Under the pieces are notes generated by a model. The model was not told the DNA's origin. It searched no databases and saw only the letters and a program-made list of their open reading frames with translations. The translations under genes were made by a program, and so were the position numbers. From Flavobacterium nitrogenifigens (GTDB taxonomy: Bacteria; Bacteroidota; Bacteroidia; Flavobacteriales; Flavobacteriaceae), in assembly GCF_003254565.1 (NCBI RefSeq), contig NZ_QJRI01000182.1, positions 186,001-250,000 of the forward strand: 64,000 nucleotides of DNA, read 5' to 3'. Numbering within the stretch: the first letter of the stretch is position 1; each line of letters starts with the position of its first letter. Below are positions 8,031-17,770 of this stretch, piece after piece.

Positions 8031-8062
8031 AAAATCCTGTAAAGGTTAATTCACAGGATTTT
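8031..8062 (-). terminator. Terminator of the patatin gene
   Basis: Stem AAAATCCTGT / ACAGGATTTT between the patatin stop and the next gene's promoter. Confidence 0.65.
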
Positions 8063-8112
8063 ATAACGGTTTTTCGAGAGAAAAAGTATGGTTGGTTGTA
8101 TCAAAAATAGTT

Positions 8113-9378
8113 TTAAACTGACTTATAATAGTTGCTTTTGGCCTTTCTAATTTTTTTATATTCTTCCCAATTAAAGCGGTTTAGGAAAGTGGCTGCATTT
8201 TGAGCTCCTCTTATAAAAAGGTCGATTTTTGCATCGTCAGTCAGATTGAAGTTTAGCCAATTGTGATTTCCGGTATCAATGTATCCTATCAAATGTTTGA
8301 AGTCTGGATTCTTTTGCAGGAATTCAAAATCATAACCATAGCGTGCAGTATCAAACAATGAACCTATCAAGTTCGAAAATTTTTCATTTTTATTGATTTC
8401 GTTTTTGTCATATCCCAGTTTGATTCCAAAAGTTGGAGAAGCGGGCACGTTCATGTTTTCGTGAAAAATGTCGATTGGAAAGTTTGAAATAATACCGCCA
8501 TCCATAAACATAACTTCTGAAGGGACTGATGTTCGCAGACATGTTGCATCATTCCATTTGTTCCAAGCATCAATTCCACTTGGAATATTTTTAATTTTAA
8601 AAGGAGTAAAAAATAACGGAATCGACATAGAAGCGCGAACAAAATCGGCTGGATTTTGAACGTCTGGATTCGAATAAAATAAATCAATCATTTTAGGAAA
8701 AATGATTTTGCTTTCGGTAGTGATGTCAGCAGTAATTATTGCCATTTGACTCCAATGATCTACTCGTGTATATTCTACTTTATCTCCATGATTTGGCAGG
8801 TTTATTCGGTACAGTTTGTTTTTATCTGAAATCCCTTTCTCTCTTAAGGTTCTTAAATCGGCATAATTTTTTATTCCTTTTTGCGAAAGCAGATTGGTCA
8901 TCCATTGATGAAAATTATTTCCTGGATTTAATCCTAAATCATCTTTAAAATTATCTACTACCTGACAGCCTTTCATGACCAGTTTCAAATTTCCGGCATC
9001 GCTTAAAAGAGCATCAATAAACTCACGGGCATCATGATCGCCATCAACAAAATCATATAAATTTTTATTGCATAAACATTCCAGAATCCATTCTGACTTT
9101 TCCATATCACAGGTTCCTGCGGCAGCCATCAGCATGGTATTGATGCTTCCTGCTGAGGTTCCGGCAAGACTTAAAAACCGAATTCTCATTTGTTCCAAAA
9201 CATACACATAGCCAACTAATGCAATTCCGAGAACACCTCCGCCTTCTTGTACAAGATCAACATATTGGCAATTATTATCGTCTATAATATCAGAGAATTT
9301 TTTGCCTTTAATCTGTTCTTTTAAATCTTTTATAATTGCTAGAACTTCCCCGTTTTCTGTAAACATTCTCTTGTCCAT
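8113..9378 (-). CDS. Patatin-like phospholipase
   Basis: Serine lipid acyl hydrolase with a Ser-Asp dyad. The oxyanion loop is EGGGVLGIALVG near residue 50, the nucleophile elbow is LAGTSAGSIN (GxSxG), and the catalytic Asp lies in MFMDGGIISNFP (DGG/DGA position). There is no signal peptide, so it is probably cytoplasmic or peripheral on the inner membrane. At 421 aa it is longer than a bare patatin domain; the region between nucleophile and Asp is expanded. Substrate is unknown. Start ATG 9378 is kept; a possible -7 box lies at 9425-9432. Confidence 0.9.
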   Translation of the reverse strand: MDKRMFTENGEVLAIIKDLKEQIKGKKFSDIIDDNNCQYVDLVQEGGGVLGIALVGYVYVLEQMRIRFLSLAGTSAGSINTMLMAAAGTCDMEKSEWILECLCNKNLYDFVDGDHDAREFIDALLSDAGNLKLVMKGCQVVDNFKDDLGLNPGNNFHQWMTNLLSQKGIKNYADLRTLREKGISDKNKLYRINLPNHGDKVEYTRVDHWSQMAIITADITTESKIIFPKMIDLFYSNPDVQNPADFVRASMSIPLFFTPFKIKNIPSGIDAWNKWNDATCLRTSVPSEVMFMDGGIISNFPIDIFHENMNVPASPTFGIKLGYDKNEINKNEKFSNLIGSLFDTARYGYDFEFLQKNPDFKHLIGYIDTGNHNWLNFNLTDDAKIDLFIRGAQNAATFLNRFNWEEYKKIRKAKSNYYKSV

Positions 9379-9424
9379 AATTTCTAGAATTTTAGATTTT
9401 TTTTGAATTTAATATTCTGACTAT

Positions 9425-9432
9425 CAAATGTA
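9425..9432 (-). promoter_or_regulatory. Candidate -7 box for the patatin gene
   Basis: CAAATGTA on + reads TACATTTG on the minus strand, 46 bases before the start. No clear -33 TTG is seen. Confidence 0.4.
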
Positions 9433-9497
9433 TGTGATGTTTGTTTTTGAGAAAAGGGGAAAATGACCCTTTTTTAAAGCGCTACTGTAGAACAAAA

Positions 9498-9527
9498 AAA
9501 TCCTGCAAAACTTAATTTGCAGGATTT
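9498..9527 (-). terminator. Terminator of htpG
   Basis: Perfect stem AAATCCTGCAAA / TTTGCAGGATTT, 12 bp, loop of 6, preceded on + by an A run. Confidence 0.75.
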
Positions 9528-9549
9528 CAGAAATATTATTTTCGAATGA

Positions 9550-11433
9550 TTATTTAATCATTTCAAAACTTCTCTTAACAAACGCAGTAAGCGCTTCACC
9601 TTTTAAAAGGTTTTGAGATAATTTAGCTAAGTCTAAAGCTTGTTTTACTAAATGTTCTTGATGCGTTTTGTCTTCAGTATTTAAGATGCTTGAAGCTAAG
9701 TCAGAATTGGTGTTTACAACCAAATTGTACATTTCTGGCATATTGCCCATTCCGAACATTCCACCTCCACCAGTTTGGCTCATTTCTTTCATTCTTCTCA
9801 TAAATTCTGGCTGTGTGATTATGAAAGGAGCAGCCTGAGAATCCATAGCTTCCAACTGAACGCTGTATGCTTTTGGAATATAAGCTTCTAATGAAGTTTT
9901 TAAAGCTGCTTTTTCGTCATCAGATAATTTAGAAATAGTGTTTTCTTCTTTTTTGATTAAATTATCGATATGATCAGAGTCAACACGTACAAAAGTTACA
10001 TCTTTATTATCGTTTTCAATTTTCTGAATTAAGTGTGAAATAATTGGAGAATCTAAAAGCAATACTTCGTATCCTTTTTCTTTTGCAGCTTCAATATAAG
10101 AGTGTTGTGCATCTTTGTTTCCTGCATAAAGAACTACAAGTTTACCATCTTTATCAGTTTGGTTTTCTTTTAGTTTTTCTTTTAATTCATCTAAAGTGAA
10201 ATATTTGTCATCTACAGTTGGATACAAAACAAATGCGCCCGCTTTTTCGTAGAACTTCTCTTCAGAAAGCATTCCGTATTCTAAAACGATTTTAATATCG
10301 TTCCATTTTTCTTCAAAATCAGCGCGGTTTTCATTGAATAAAGCTTTCAATTTATCAGCTACTTTACGAGTAATGTAGTTCGAAATTTTCTTAACCGCAC
10401 CGTCAGCCTGTAAACCAGAACGAGAAACGTTTAACGGGATATCTGGAGAATCGATCACACCTTTTAACATTGTCAAGAATTCAGGAACAATTCCTTCTAC
10501 GTTATCTGTAACGTAAACTTGGTTTTGGTACAACTGAATTTTGTCTTTCTGAATCTGCATGTCGCTTCCTAATTTAGGGAAATACAGAATTCCAGTTAAG
10601 TTAAACGGATAATCTACATTTAAGTGAATGTGGAATAATGGATCCTCAAACTGCATTGGATACAATTCTCTGTAGAAGTTTTTGTAATCTTCATCAGATA
10701 ATTCAGAAGGCTGTTTTGTCCAAGCTGGATTTGGGTTGTTAATGATGTTGTCAGTTTCAACAGTTTCATTAACGTAATCTTCTGGAGCATCTTCTGGTTT
10801 TGGAAGTGTTTCAGTTCTTGTTCCGAATTTAATCGGAATAGGCATGAATTTATTGTATTTGTTTAATAAGCCACTGATTTTAGAATCGTCTAAGAATTCA
10901 AGAGAGTCTTCTGCAATATGAAGAATGATTTCAGTTCCGCGTGAAGTTTTGTCAGCAGGCTCTAAAGTGAACTCAGGACTTCCGTCACATGTCCAGTGTG
11001 CAGCTGGCTCGTCTTTGTACGATTTTGTAATGATTTCAACTTTCTCAGCTACCATAAAAGCAGAGTAGAAACCAAGACCAAAATGTCCGATAATTCCAGA
11101 GTCTTTAGCAGAATCTTTGTACTTGTCTAAGAATTCTTCAGCGCCAGAAAAAGCTACTTGATTAATATATTTTTCAACTTCATCAGCTGTCATACCTAAA
11201 CCTTGATCGATAATGTGGATTTTTTTAGCTTCTTTGTCCACTTTTACTTCGATAATCGGGTTTCCGTATTCAACTTTAGCTTCGCCAATGCTGATAAGAT
11301 GTTTTAATTTTAAAGTAGCATCAGTACCATTAGAAACAAGCTCGCGCAAGAAAATTTCGTGGTCGCTGTATAAGAACTTTTTAATTAAGGGAAAAATGTT
11401 TTCTACTGAAACATTAATTTTACCTGTTGCCAT
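9550..11433 (-). CDS. htpG: Chaperone HtpG (bacterial Hsp90)
   Basis: ATP-dependent chaperone. The N-terminal GHKL ATPase motifs are present: ELVSNGTDATLKL (Mg-binding Asn), DQGLGMTADEV, the lid GHFGLGFYSAFMVA, and RGTEIILHI. The middle domain has FPLNVSRSGLQ-like sequence (IPLNVSRSGLQADGAV) with the conserved Arg, and a C-terminal dimerisation region follows. Length 627 aa is normal. The C-terminal Gly/Met-rich stretch (GGGGMFGMGNMPEMY) sits inside the dimer domain. I see no CIRCE-type element upstream. It has its own terminator. Confidence 0.97.
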   Translation of the reverse strand: MATGKINVSVENIFPLIKKFLYSDHEIFLRELVSNGTDATLKLKHLISIGEAKVEYGNPIIEVKVDKEAKKIHIIDQGLGMTADEVEKYINQVAFSGAEEFLDKYKDSAKDSGIIGHFGLGFYSAFMVAEKVEIITKSYKDEPAAHWTCDGSPEFTLEPADKTSRGTEIILHIAEDSLEFLDDSKISGLLNKYNKFMPIPIKFGTRTETLPKPEDAPEDYVNETVETDNIINNPNPAWTKQPSELSDEDYKNFYRELYPMQFEDPLFHIHLNVDYPFNLTGILYFPKLGSDMQIQKDKIQLYQNQVYVTDNVEGIVPEFLTMLKGVIDSPDIPLNVSRSGLQADGAVKKISNYITRKVADKLKALFNENRADFEEKWNDIKIVLEYGMLSEEKFYEKAGAFVLYPTVDDKYFTLDELKEKLKENQTDKDGKLVVLYAGNKDAQHSYIEAAKEKGYEVLLLDSPIISHLIQKIENDNKDVTFVRVDSDHIDNLIKKEENTISKLSDDEKAALKTSLEAYIPKAYSVQLEAMDSQAAPFIITQPEFMRRMKEMSQTGGGGMFGMGNMPEMYNLVVNTNSDLASSILNTEDKTHQEHLVKQALDLAKLSQNLLKGEALTAFVKRSFEMIK

Positions 11434-11576
11434 ATTTTTTAATTTTTTGATTTAAATTGATGATTTTCATTTATTCAAATAGAATACCAATTGTTTTTTG
11501 GGTGACAAAATGTCGGAAATGTTAATTTTGAAAGAAAATAAATGGATTGTAAAACAAAAAATATCTGAACGAATCG

Positions 11577-11584
11577 TATATTTG
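11577..11584 (+). promoter_or_regulatory. -7 box for the 11637 lipoprotein gene
   Basis: TATATTTG, 52 bases before the ATG at 11637. The nearest upstream TTG is 27 bases away, longer than usual. Confidence 0.5.
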
Positions 11585-11636
11585 TGGTACAATAATTGTT
11601 AAAAAGACAAATATTAATCTAAAAAAATTGTACAAA

Positions 11637-12143
11637 ATGAAGAAGAGTATTTTAATGTGTATGATTGCCGCTCTGTTTTTTGCGTGTAAATCATCTTCGT
11701 CCACGACAGCTTCATCTTCTGAGGCTACTACACTTTCAACTAAACTTGACAAGAAAACTCAAGTAGCTCTAAAAGGGAATTGGGTTCTAACGAATGTATC
11801 TTATCCAGGCTCAGATTATATCAAAGTGAATTCGTTTGATCTAGCAGATTCTAAATGTTTTATTGGAAGTACTTGGAGCTTTATTTCAAATAATAATAAA
11901 GGAAATATGGCTTTAACATCCCCAAGCTGTACTGGATTTTCTTCTCCAATTGTATGGAGCATCAATGATCAAGGTATGTTTGTTCTTAAAATTCTTAATG
12001 CAGGCGAAAAAGCCAAGAAAGTAAGAGATGGTTATTTACTAAAAGTTGCTGGAGTGACTGAAAATTCATTTCAGTTAGTAGACAATATCAATGTTGGAGG
12101 TCAGGTAAAAGACGTGGTCTACCAATTTCAAAGAGCTAATTAA
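11637..12143 (+). CDS. Lipocalin-like lipoprotein
   Basis: A 168-residue protein with signal MKKSILMCMIAALFFACKSSSS (lipobox FFAC). After a Ser/Thr-rich linker come GNWVLTNVSYPG, WSFISNNNKGNMAL and the C-terminal beta segments, a pattern seen in the small lipocalin-like lipoproteins of Bacteroidota. Ligand unknown. The frame opens at a TTG (11628), but the ATG three codons later starts the signal peptide properly. An OmpA-like lipoprotein follows after 19 bases, so the two are probably cotranscribed and may both be outer-membrane components. Confidence 0.78.
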   Translation: MKKSILMCMIAALFFACKSSSSTTASSSEATTLSTKLDKKTQVALKGNWVLTNVSYPGSDYIKVNSFDLADSKCFIGSTWSFISNNNKGNMALTSPSCTGFSSPIVWSINDQGMFVLKILNAGEKAKKVRDGYLLKVAGVTENSFQLVDNINVGGQVKDVVYQFQRAN

Positions 12144-12162
12144 TATTTTAAAGGTATAAAAA

Positions 12163-12858
12163 ATGAGAAAGATAACGGTTTTAGGTTTAAGTAGTTTATT
12201 GGTATTAGCTAGCTTTTTTACAAGTTGCGATTCAGTAAAAAATGCTAATAACACACAAAAAGGAGCAGGAATTGGGGCTGTAGCAGGTGGTGTTATTGGT
12301 GGTATTTTAGGAAATAATATTGGTCGAGGCGGGAACGCTGCACTAGGAGCTGTAATTGGAGCTGCTGTAGGTGGTGGAACTGGGGCTTTGATTGGTAATA
12401 AAATGGATAAACAAGCTCGTGAAATCGACCAAGCGCTTCCAGGTGCTGATGTTGAAAGAGTTGGTGAAGGAATTCACTTGACTTTGAACGAAAATGCGGT
12501 TCGTTTTGATACTAACAAATCAACTTTGACTACTCAGGCAAAAGCTAATTTAGATAAATTGATCCCTGTATTCACTGAGTACGGAGATACTAATATTGAA
12601 ATTTTTGGTTATACTGACAATACAGGAAAACCAGAATATAACTTGACACTTTCAGGACAAAGAGCTGCGTCTGTTCAGGCTTATTTAGTTGCTAAAGGAT
12701 TAAAAGCAAGTCGTTTCAAAACTTCAGGTTTAGGAATTGCAGATCCAATTGCAACAAATGATACTCCAGAAGGAAGAGCGCAAAACCGTCGTGTTGAATT
12801 CTCTATTACAGCAAACGACAAAATGGTAAATGACGCTAAAGTGGAAGCTGGAAAATAA
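12163..12858 (+). CDS. OmpA-family lipoprotein with glycine zipper
   Basis: Anchors the outer membrane to peptidoglycan, by family. Order: lipoprotein signal ending FFTSC (residues 1-22); glycine-zipper region (residues ~38-88: GAGIGAVAGGVIGGILG... and a second G-rich helix), thought to insert in membrane; then an OmpA C-terminal domain (residues ~105-220) with VRFDTNKSTLT, FGYTDNTGKPEYN and the peptidoglycan-binding signature LSGQRAASVQAYL...NRRVEF. Similar in layout to E. coli YiaD. It is followed by a strong terminator, so it ends the two-gene unit begun at 11637. Confidence 0.92.
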   Translation: MRKITVLGLSSLLVLASFFTSCDSVKNANNTQKGAGIGAVAGGVIGGILGNNIGRGGNAALGAVIGAAVGGGTGALIGNKMDKQAREIDQALPGADVERVGEGIHLTLNENAVRFDTNKSTLTTQAKANLDKLIPVFTEYGDTNIEIFGYTDNTGKPEYNLTLSGQRAASVQAYLVAKGLKASRFKTSGLGIADPIATNDTPEGRAQNRRVEFSITANDKMVNDAKVEAGK

Positions 12859-12880
12859 TTTCAAGACAAAATAAAATATA

Positions 12881-12918
12881 AAAAAAGCTGTTTCATAATT
12901 GAGGCAGCTTTTTTTTGA
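12881..12918 (+). terminator. Terminator of the OmpA-lipoprotein unit
   Basis: AAGCTGTTTCA / TGAGGCAGCTT stem (wobbles allowed), loop TAAT, and a run of eight or more T. Confidence 0.8.
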
Positions 12919-12945
12919 CTTTAGAAATTAAACATTGTAAATTTG
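12915..12945 (+). promoter_or_regulatory. Promoter of the ABC ATPase gene
   Basis: TTG at 12915-12917, a 20-base spacer, and TAAATTTG at 12938-12945, 19 bases before the ATG. The -33 box overlaps the T run of the preceding terminator. Confidence 0.6.
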
Positions 12946-12964
12946 ACGTCTCATATTACAACTC

Positions 12965-13915
12965 ATGCTCGACATACAAAATATTTCTTTTTCGTACACC
13001 GAAAGCCCCGTTATAAAAAACATCTCTTTTTCTATTGAAAAAGGCCAGAACATTGCCATTATTGGCGAGAGTGGCTGCGGAAAAAGTACGCTGCTCAAGC
13101 TTATATATGGACTTTACGATCTGGATGAAGGAAAGATTTTTTATGAGGATAAACCAGTTTTGGGACCAAAGTTTAATTTGATTCCTGGAATGCCTTACAT
13201 GAAATATCTGGCGCAGGACTTTGATTTATCTCCTTATGAAACTGTTGCAGAAAACGTTGGGAAGTTTCTATCAAATGGTTTCGCAAACATGAAAAAACTT
13301 CGTGTTCAGGAATTGTTAGAGATGGTAGAAATGGATCAGTTTTCTAATGTAAAAACAAAATTCTTAAGTGGAGGACAACAACAGAGAGTTGCTTTAGTTA
13401 GAGTTTTGGCTTTAGAACCAGAAGTGATTTTGCTAGATGAGCCATTCAGTCAGATTGATGCTTTTAGAAAAAATGCATTACGCCGTAATTTATTTCGTTA
13501 CCTAAAGCAAAAAGGAATTACCTGTATTATTGCAACGCATGACAGTACTGATGCTTTGTCTTTTGCAGATCAGGCAATCGTGATGCGAAACGGAGAAGTC
13601 TTAGTAAAAGATGATCCTTCAAAAATATATGAAGATCCGCAAATTAAATATGTAGCTTCTTTGTTTGGTGAAGTAAATGAAATTCCGACTCATTTATTAT
13701 TGTCTTATGAAGACGAAACTCATAAAACATTAGTATATCCGCATCAATTTAAAATGGTTTCAGAATCAAAACTGATGGTGAAAATTAGGAGAACCTATTT
13801 TAGAGGAAGCCATTATTTAATTGAAACTGTTTATAAGAGGCAATTGATTTTCTTTGAAAGTGAAATCGATTTACCGCTAGAACAAGAAGTTTTTCTTGCA
13901 TTAAATTATTTATAA
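12965..13915 (+). CDS. ABC transporter ATP-binding protein (PotA/FbpC-like)
   Basis: ATPase subunit of an import-type ABC transporter. Walker A GESGCGKST (~residue 35), Q-loop LAQDFDLSPYET, signature LSGGQQQRVALVR, Walker B EVILLDEPFSQID, and H-loop IIATHDSTDAL. The C-terminal ~90 residues after SLFGEVNEIP resemble the regulatory/TOBE-like tail of iron or polyamine ATPases. No permease or binding-protein gene is adjacent, so partner and substrate are unknown. Length 316 aa. It has its own promoter and a strong shared terminator. Confidence 0.88.
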   Translation: MLDIQNISFSYTESPVIKNISFSIEKGQNIAIIGESGCGKSTLLKLIYGLYDLDEGKIFYEDKPVLGPKFNLIPGMPYMKYLAQDFDLSPYETVAENVGKFLSNGFANMKKLRVQELLEMVEMDQFSNVKTKFLSGGQQQRVALVRVLALEPEVILLDEPFSQIDAFRKNALRRNLFRYLKQKGITCIIATHDSTDALSFADQAIVMRNGEVLVKDDPSKIYEDPQIKYVASLFGEVNEIPTHLLLSYEDETHKTLVYPHQFKMVSESKLMVKIRRTYFRGSHYLIETVYKRQLIFFESEIDLPLEQEVFLALNYL

Positions 13916-13967
13916 TTTGGGAATGTGTCAATTAGAAAATTAGATAATTTCTAATTGTTAAAATAAT

Positions 13968-13998
13968 AAACCCGACAGGTTTCAAAACTGTCGGGTTT
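13968..13998. terminator. Bidirectional terminator between ABC ATPase and S9 peptidase
   Basis: Perfect 11-bp stem AAACCCGACAG / CTGTCGGGTTT between convergent genes. Confidence 0.75.
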
Positions 13999-14021
13999 AC
14001 TTTTGGAATCAAATTGTGAAT

Positions 14022-16433
14022 TTAGTTTTTCAGATATTTTTCTAAAAACTGATCTTGTTCCCATAATAAGTGTAGAATGTTTTCTTTAGCCACATAACTA
14101 TGTGACTCTTTTGGTAGAATAACCATTCTTGCTGGCGCTCCTAAACCTTTTAAGGCTTGAAAATAACGTTCTGTCTGCAAAGTAAAAGTTCCAGGATTAT
14201 TGTCTGCTTCTCCATGAACCAATAAAATTGGAGTTTTCATTTTTTCAGCATTCATAAATGGAGACATGGTATTGTAAACTTCTGGCGCTTCCCAGTAGTT
14301 TCTTTGTTCAGATTGGAATCCGAATGGTGTTAGAGTTCTGTTGTAAGCACCACTTCTTGCAATTCCGCAAGCAAAAAGATCAGAATGTGTTAATAAATTG
14401 GCCGTCATAAATGCTCCGTAAGAGTGTCCACCCACAGCCACTTTTTTACGGTTAATATATCCTAAAGCATCAACAGCATCGATCGCAGCAGCAGCATTAT
14501 CAACTAACTGAGAAATAAAGTTGTCGTTTGGTTCTGTAGTTCCTTCACCAATGATAGGAAAAGCAGCATCGTCTAAAACAACATATCCTTTTGTAACCCA
14601 ATATACAAATGACCCATAGTAAGGGAATGTGAATTCGTTAGAATTTTGAGTCGATTGCGAAGCGCTGTTTCTATCTTTGTATTCTGCTGGATATGCCCAG
14701 ATCAATAGTGGCAGTTTTTCTTTTTTAGCTTTATCATAACCAGCAGGAAGGTATAAAGTTCCCGAAAGCTCCAATCCGTCTTTACGTTTGTATTTAATAA
14801 CTTCTTTGCTAACATTTTTAATGCTTTCAAACGGATTTTTGAAATCAGTAACTTGTGTTAAGCTATTTTGTTTTTTAATATTTCTAAAATAATAATTAGG
14901 ATATTCACTTTTTGACTGAATTTGAACTAAGACTTTTCCAGACTTAAAATCTTCAATTTCTAAAATATCCTCTTTTTTATCTTTATAAGGAGAGGTATAA
15001 ATACGTTTTGATTTTAAAGTTTCCAGATTGAATTCGTCCACAAAAGGAAATTGTCCATTTTTAGTGTAACCTTCGCCAATTCTATACAAGTTGTTTTTTT
15101 CGACAGCTAAAACATATTTATTATAAGCATTTTTTCTTGTTTCAAAAACTCCAGGATCTGAATAAACATCTTGAGAATTTCTATCGGTAATCAATTTTGG
15201 CTGCTGACCTGGATTTGATGGATTTATTAAAAATGTTTTTGTATTTCTCGTATCGTACCATTCTTCTGAAAGAACCGCTAGATTGTCATTCCCCCAAGTA
15301 ATATCGCTGAAACGCTGTGGTGTTTTTGCCAATGAAGATGCTTCTTTGTCGAAAGGTGCATCCCAAAGAAAAACTTCATCTCTAAAATCAACTTTATTTG
15401 CAGGGTCACCTTCATCTAAAGCTACAACATAAGATAACGTTGCAGGTTTGTCGTTTCTCCACGCCATTTCTCTTTTTCCTTTGCGAACAGCCATAAAACC
15501 TTTTGGCATAATTTCATTTAAAGGAACCTCGTTTACGGTTTTAATTTCTCTTCCGCTTAAATCATAAACAATTGTTTTAGACGGAAATCTATTTAATGGA
15601 ACGACATAAGAAAATGGCTTTTGAATGGTTGTCAGCATAATGTAATTGCCATCTGGTGAGATTCTTTCTCCTGCAAACATAGCTGCGTCTTTATACAAAA
15701 CAGCATCACCATTTAGTTTTACTTTGTATAATTCAGAAGTGATGCAGTTTTCAAAATTAGCTTCGTCATTTTTGTTTTTCAACATATCAGGATACGTTCT
15801 GTTTTGAGATTTTTCTCCTGAGGTATTCGAAATAATTGGACCAGTAGGCAGATCTTTTTTAGAGTCCAAAAGTGGCTGTCTGTTTTTAGGAAGCATTTTT
15901 ACTAATATAGTTTCACTGTCCAAAAACCAGCTAAACGGATTTCCAAGATTTGCATTTACTCTAGCTTCTGTAAGCTTTTCTGCCTGAGCTGTTGCTACAT
16001 CCAAAACCCAAAGCTCAACGCCAGAATTTGTAGTATGCGAGAACAAGATTTTTTTGTCATTTGGCGACCAAAGAATGTTTGTTATTTTTGGATTTTCAGG
16101 CAGTCCTTTGACCTGAATTTCTTCCTTACCACTTATTTTTCGTAGTTTTAGATTTTTTAGATAAGTTGCAGTACTTGAAATATTAGTAACAGGATTAATT
16201 CGTAAACCTGCCAAACGAACTTCGTCTTGATTGAGATCTTCGAGCGTTTTATAAGTATTGCGATACATTAGGAGCATATTTTCTTTTTTTGTATCCATAG
16301 ACACAGAAGGTGCTCTTTGATAGTCTGCCAAATCCAAAATAGATTTAGAAGGTTTTTGATACGTTAGATTCTCTTGAGCAAAAGAGAAAAGACTTATATG
16401 TAAAAATAAAAACAGCGTAACCTTTAATTTCAT
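14022..16433 (-). CDS. Prolyl oligopeptidase family (S9) peptidase, secreted
   Basis: Serine peptidase that should act in the periplasm or outside. Signal peptide MKLKVTLFLFLHISLFSFAQ; N-terminal beta-propeller (residues ~60-540, WD-like segments such as NILWSPNDKKILFSH); alpha/beta-hydrolase domain with nucleophile VAVGGHSYGAFMT, Asp in LLVHGEADNNPGT and His in LPKESHSYVA. The long propeller and the GGHSYGAFM and PKESHSYVA motifs resemble glutamyl endopeptidases of subfamily S9D (plant chloroplast CGEP). Length 803 aa. It stands alone between a shared terminator and the fabH intergenic region. Confidence 0.9.
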   Translation of the reverse strand: MKLKVTLFLFLHISLFSFAQENLTYQKPSKSILDLADYQRAPSVSMDTKKENMLLMYRNTYKTLEDLNQDEVRLAGLRINPVTNISSTATYLKNLKLRKISGKEEIQVKGLPENPKITNILWSPNDKKILFSHTTNSGVELWVLDVATAQAEKLTEARVNANLGNPFSWFLDSETILVKMLPKNRQPLLDSKKDLPTGPIISNTSGEKSQNRTYPDMLKNKNDEANFENCITSELYKVKLNGDAVLYKDAAMFAGERISPDGNYIMLTTIQKPFSYVVPLNRFPSKTIVYDLSGREIKTVNEVPLNEIMPKGFMAVRKGKREMAWRNDKPATLSYVVALDEGDPANKVDFRDEVFLWDAPFDKEASSLAKTPQRFSDITWGNDNLAVLSEEWYDTRNTKTFLINPSNPGQQPKLITDRNSQDVYSDPGVFETRKNAYNKYVLAVEKNNLYRIGEGYTKNGQFPFVDEFNLETLKSKRIYTSPYKDKKEDILEIEDFKSGKVLVQIQSKSEYPNYYFRNIKKQNSLTQVTDFKNPFESIKNVSKEVIKYKRKDGLELSGTLYLPAGYDKAKKEKLPLLIWAYPAEYKDRNSASQSTQNSNEFTFPYYGSFVYWVTKGYVVLDDAAFPIIGEGTTEPNDNFISQLVDNAAAAIDAVDALGYINRKKVAVGGHSYGAFMTANLLTHSDLFACGIARSGAYNRTLTPFGFQSEQRNYWEAPEVYNTMSPFMNAEKMKTPILLVHGEADNNPGTFTLQTERYFQALKGLGAPARMVILPKESHSYVAKENILHLLWEQDQFLEKYLKN

Positions 16434-16654
16434 AGTTTAAATTTTATGGGTTTGTAATAGTATTCAAAATGTTTGTCTAAAATACTTTTATGTTGTTACA
16501 TCTTGTATCTGATTTTTAATTTTTTTCAATGTTTGTGTCTTAATATTGTCTTTTCAAAAAGTAAATGATGATAAGTTACCTTAGAATTAAAATATATTAA
16601 ATTGCTAATAACGAAAAAAATAGTATTTTGTGTACGTATATTTTAAAGTATGCG

Positions 16655-16662
16655 TAAATTTG
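16655..16662 (+). promoter_or_regulatory. -7 box for fabH
   Basis: TAAATTTG followed by C, 32 bases before the ATG. A TTG lies 24 bases upstream of the box (16628-16630). Confidence 0.55.
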
Positions 16663-16694
16663 CAATCCAATTTTTTAATAAATAATAATAGATT

Positions 16695-17702
16695 ATGTAT
16701 CATTCAAAAATAGCTGGTTTAGGATATTATGTTCCTTCCAATGTCGTAACTAACGATGATTTGTCTAAGATAATGGATACCAATGATGAATGGATTCAGG
16801 AAAGAACCGGAATTCAAGAAAGAAGACACATCATTCGTGGAGAAGACACTACGACTTCAATGGGAGTAAAAGCAGCTAAAATTGCAATAGAGCGTTCTGG
16901 TGTTGCCAAAGAAGATATTGATTTTGTAGTTTTTGCTACATTAAGTCCAGATTATTATTTTCCAGGACCAGGTGTTTTGGTTCAAAGAGATTTAGGTTTA
17001 AGAACGGTTGGTGCATTAGATGTTAGAAATCAATGTTCTGGTTTTGTTTACGCAATTTCTGTTGCAGACCAGTATATTAAAACTGGAATGTATAAAAATA
17101 TTTTGGTAATTGGTTCTGAGGTTCACTCTACAGGATTAGACATGACAACTCGTGGACGTGGAGTTTCAGTAATTTTTGGAGATGGAGCAGGAGCAGCGGT
17201 TTTAAGCCGTGAAGAAGATTTGACCAAAGGAATTTTGTCAACTCATTTACATTCTGAAGGACAACACGCTGAAGAATTGGCATTGCAAGCACCAGGAATG
17301 GGAGCACGCTGGGTAACAGATATTATTGCGGACAATGATCCAAACGACGAAAGTTATTATCCTTATATGAATGGGCAGTTTGTATTTAAAAATGCTGTAG
17401 TTCGTTTTGCTGAAGTAATCAATGAAGGATTAGAAGCAAATGGATTGCAGGTTTCAGATATTGATATGCTAATTCCGCATCAGGCAAACTTGAGAATTTC
17501 GCAATTCATTCAAAATAAATTCAAATTAACAGACGATCAGGTTCATAACAATATTCAGAAATACGGAAATACAACAGCAGCGTCTATTCCGATTGCTCTG
17601 ACAGAAGCTTGGGAACAAGGAAAAATCAAATCTGGAGATACTGTTGTTTTAGCAGCTTTCGGAAGTGGTTTCACTTGGGCTAGTGCTATCATTAAATGGT
17701 AA
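16695..17702 (+). CDS. fabH: 3-oxoacyl-[acyl-carrier-protein] synthase III
   Basis: Initiates fatty-acid synthesis by condensing an acyl-CoA with malonyl-ACP. The catalytic Cys lies in VRNQCSGFVYA, His in LIPHQANLRI, and Asn in YGNTTAASIP; FGDGAGAAVL and FGSGFTWAS are also typical. N-terminus YHSKIAGLGYYVPSNVVTN is the KAS III form. Length 335 aa. There is no fab/acp cluster next to it, so this may be an extra KAS III; genomes of this group often have more than one. Cytoplasmic. Confidence 0.95.
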   Translation: MYHSKIAGLGYYVPSNVVTNDDLSKIMDTNDEWIQERTGIQERRHIIRGEDTTTSMGVKAAKIAIERSGVAKEDIDFVVFATLSPDYYFPGPGVLVQRDLGLRTVGALDVRNQCSGFVYAISVADQYIKTGMYKNILVIGSEVHSTGLDMTTRGRGVSVIFGDGAGAAVLSREEDLTKGILSTHLHSEGQHAEELALQAPGMGARWVTDIIADNDPNDESYYPYMNGQFVFKNAVVRFAEVINEGLEANGLQVSDIDMLIPHQANLRISQFIQNKFKLTDDQVHNNIQKYGNTTAASIPIALTEAWEQGKIKSGDTVVLAAFGSGFTWASAIIKW

Positions 17703-17770
17703 AATAATCATCTTACATTATATTTTTTTTAAAACCTGCTTCTTATTTGGAGCAGGTTTTTTTATACAGA

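Noticed and set aside
9434..11520. HrcA/CIRCE-type heat-shock control of htpG
   Set aside because: No TTAGCACTC-N9-GAGTGCTAA-like inverted repeat is present upstream of 11433.
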